Shown here: in pieces, positions 6,250-7,092 of the stretch | Numbering within the stretch: position 1 is the first letter of the stretch | How the letters are laid out: the number at the start of each line of letters is the position of its first letter | NCBI GenBank assembly: GCA_025351545.1 | Contig: JANXVQ010000414.1 | Coordinates: 1 to 7,092 of the forward strand | DNA length: 7,092 nt | Direction of reading: 5' to 3' | Origin: Spirosoma sp. | GTDB lineage: Bacteria; Bacteroidota; Bacteroidia; Cytophagales; Spirosomataceae | Notes under the pieces: model-generated | Seen by the model: the letters and a program-made list of their open reading frames with translations, nothing else | Told to the model about the DNA's origin: nothing | Databases searched by the model: none | Translations under genes and position numbers: made by a program

Positions 6250-7092
6250 TTACTTAAGTTGTAACGGTTTGAATAACTGCAAGCCAGCGCTGTTTCGAGC
6301 AACAACAATCAATGGACCTTGTGCAGTACGTACAGGGTGAATGTCTCGTATTTCGCCATTCAGTAAAAAACCCGAGTCGACCGGTGATAGAGCGGAGAAA
6401 TTACCTTTACCATCGTTGCGCAGAACTAACCCATAACTGGCGTCATAACGGCCCTGATAGGTACTTACACCGTAGAAATTACCTCCGCCCAGTACGTCCA
6501 GATCACCATCCTGATCAATGTCGATAGCTTGTAGGGCGAATAACTTCGAAACCTGTGCCAGCATAGGCAATTCATGCACCACAAACCGACCACCCTGATT
6601 TTCCAGGTAGATCGATGCAAACTGATTGACCGTAAACTCTTCGGCTCCTTTCAATTCATCATCTTTCAAAACAGCGCTAAGTGGTTTCCCTGCAAACGAC
6701 ACATAATCGGTAAATCGTTTGTTAATAATACTCGGCATCTGCTTGCCTAGCTCATCTTTAAAGGCCAGTGGGTACCAGTCTTTTCCTCGATTGTAGGCAA
6801 TGATCTGCTCTGTGCTCTGGTTATTGTCAACATCCTTTACCCACATTCGTAGTTGCGAATCAGGCGTTTTGCGAAGCTTGGTATTCGTACCAATATTGCC
6901 CGCCATCAGATCAATGTCGCCGTCGTGATCAAAGTCAGCAGCAATAACGCGCTGGTAGAAACCATTTAATGGTGTTTCGTCTTTAGTACTAAGATTGACT
7001 TCGGATAAGTGGCCCTTGTCGTTAGCGAAAATGCGAACAGGCATCCAGTCACCCACCAGAATCAGATCCTGATCTTTGTCTCCATCATAATC
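6250..7092 (-). CDS. FG-GAP/VCBS repeat-containing protein, C-terminal part (5' end outside window)
   Basis: The frame is open to the window edge, so 280 C-terminal residues are visible. Calcium-binding, aspartate-rich loops typical of FG-GAP/VCBS beta-propeller blades recur: DYDGDKDQDLILVGDW at the visible start, DFDHDGDIDLMAGN at about 53-66 and DIDQDGDLDVLGGGN at about 191-205. Each is followed by strands of the form NDKG or NDGKGNF. In Bacteroidota such modules belong to large secreted or surface proteins (often around 1,100 residues, sometimes with ASPIC/UnbV domains) associated with glycan-uptake loci; this is family knowledge, not visible here. The end, LQLFKPLQLK, shows no type IX secretion sorting domain. 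The codon at 7054-7056 is GTG inside the reading frame, not a real start. The stop TAA (6250-6252) lies in a small palindrome (6243-6257). The haloperoxidase-family gene follows 91 bases later on the same strand, suggesting a linked unit. Confidence 0.9.
   Translation of the reverse strand, partial: DYDGDKDQDLILVGDWMPVRIFANDKGHLSEVNLSTKDETPLNGFYQRVIAADFDHDGDIDLMAGNIGTNTKLRKTPDSQLRMWVKDVDNNQSTEQIIAYNRGKDWYPLAFKDELGKQMPSIINKRFTDYVSFAGKPLSAVLKDDELKGAEEFTVNQFASIYLENQGGRFVVHELPMLAQVSKLFALQAIDIDQDGDLDVLGGGNFYGVSTYQGRYDASYGLVLRNDGKGNFSALSPVDSGFLLNGEIRDIHPVRTAQGPLIVVARNSAGLQLFKPLQLK

Noticed and set aside
6312..6527. Plus-strand 71-codon frame opposite the FG-GAP gene
   Set aside because: Its His/Arg/Asp-rich residues mirror the aspartate-rich repeats on the other strand, so it is not an independent gene.

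Overview
The window looks like a chromosomal segment of a Bacteroidota bacterium, most likely a Cytophagales/Spirosoma-type organism (inference). The grounds are: start codons without clear Shine-Dalgarno sequences; TAATTTTG boxes matching the Bacteroidota -7 element TAnnTTTG; a vanadium-haloperoxidase-like lipoprotein beside an FG-GAP/VCBS protein; a GH9 cellulase with an N-terminal Ig-like domain; and beta-barrel-like envelope proteins. All confidently intact genes lie on the minus strand.

Left part (1-1973): positions 1-111 hold what may be the tail of a plus-strand gene. It converges on a complete, secreted GH9 glycoside hydrolase (126-1973, minus) with all expected catalytic motifs.

Middle part (1974-3911) is the unusual section. 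About 600 bases of AT-rich, apparently non-coding DNA end in a perfect 32-bp inverted repeat (2470-2544). Next comes a TetR-family regulator whose N-terminal helix-turn-helix region is intact in sequence but split from its ATG by a one-base frameshift at an A5 tract. Its stop codon lies inside a second perfect inverted repeat (3251-3319). Beyond that, on the minus strand, are a gene tail without a beginning (3316-3507) and a short outer-membrane-protein gene (3459-3911) carrying two in-frame TAA codons. I read 2578-3911 as a decaying regulator plus envelope-gene cluster.

Right part (4035-7092): an envelope protein with a signal peptide, probably beta-rich, and an odd Arg/Gly-rich tail (4035-4706); a strong bidirectional terminator (4752-4786); a vanadium-dependent haloperoxidase/PAP2-family lipoprotein (4803-6158); and the C-terminal 280 residues of a large FG-GAP/VCBS repeat protein running off the window (6250-7092). 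The last two are co-oriented, 91 bases apart, with two candidate promoter boxes between them.

I see no rRNA, tRNA, CRISPR array, transposase or phage gene. No clearly new multi-gene system can be demonstrated. The best leads are the hairpin-bracketed, frameshifted regulator and the decayed cluster beside it.
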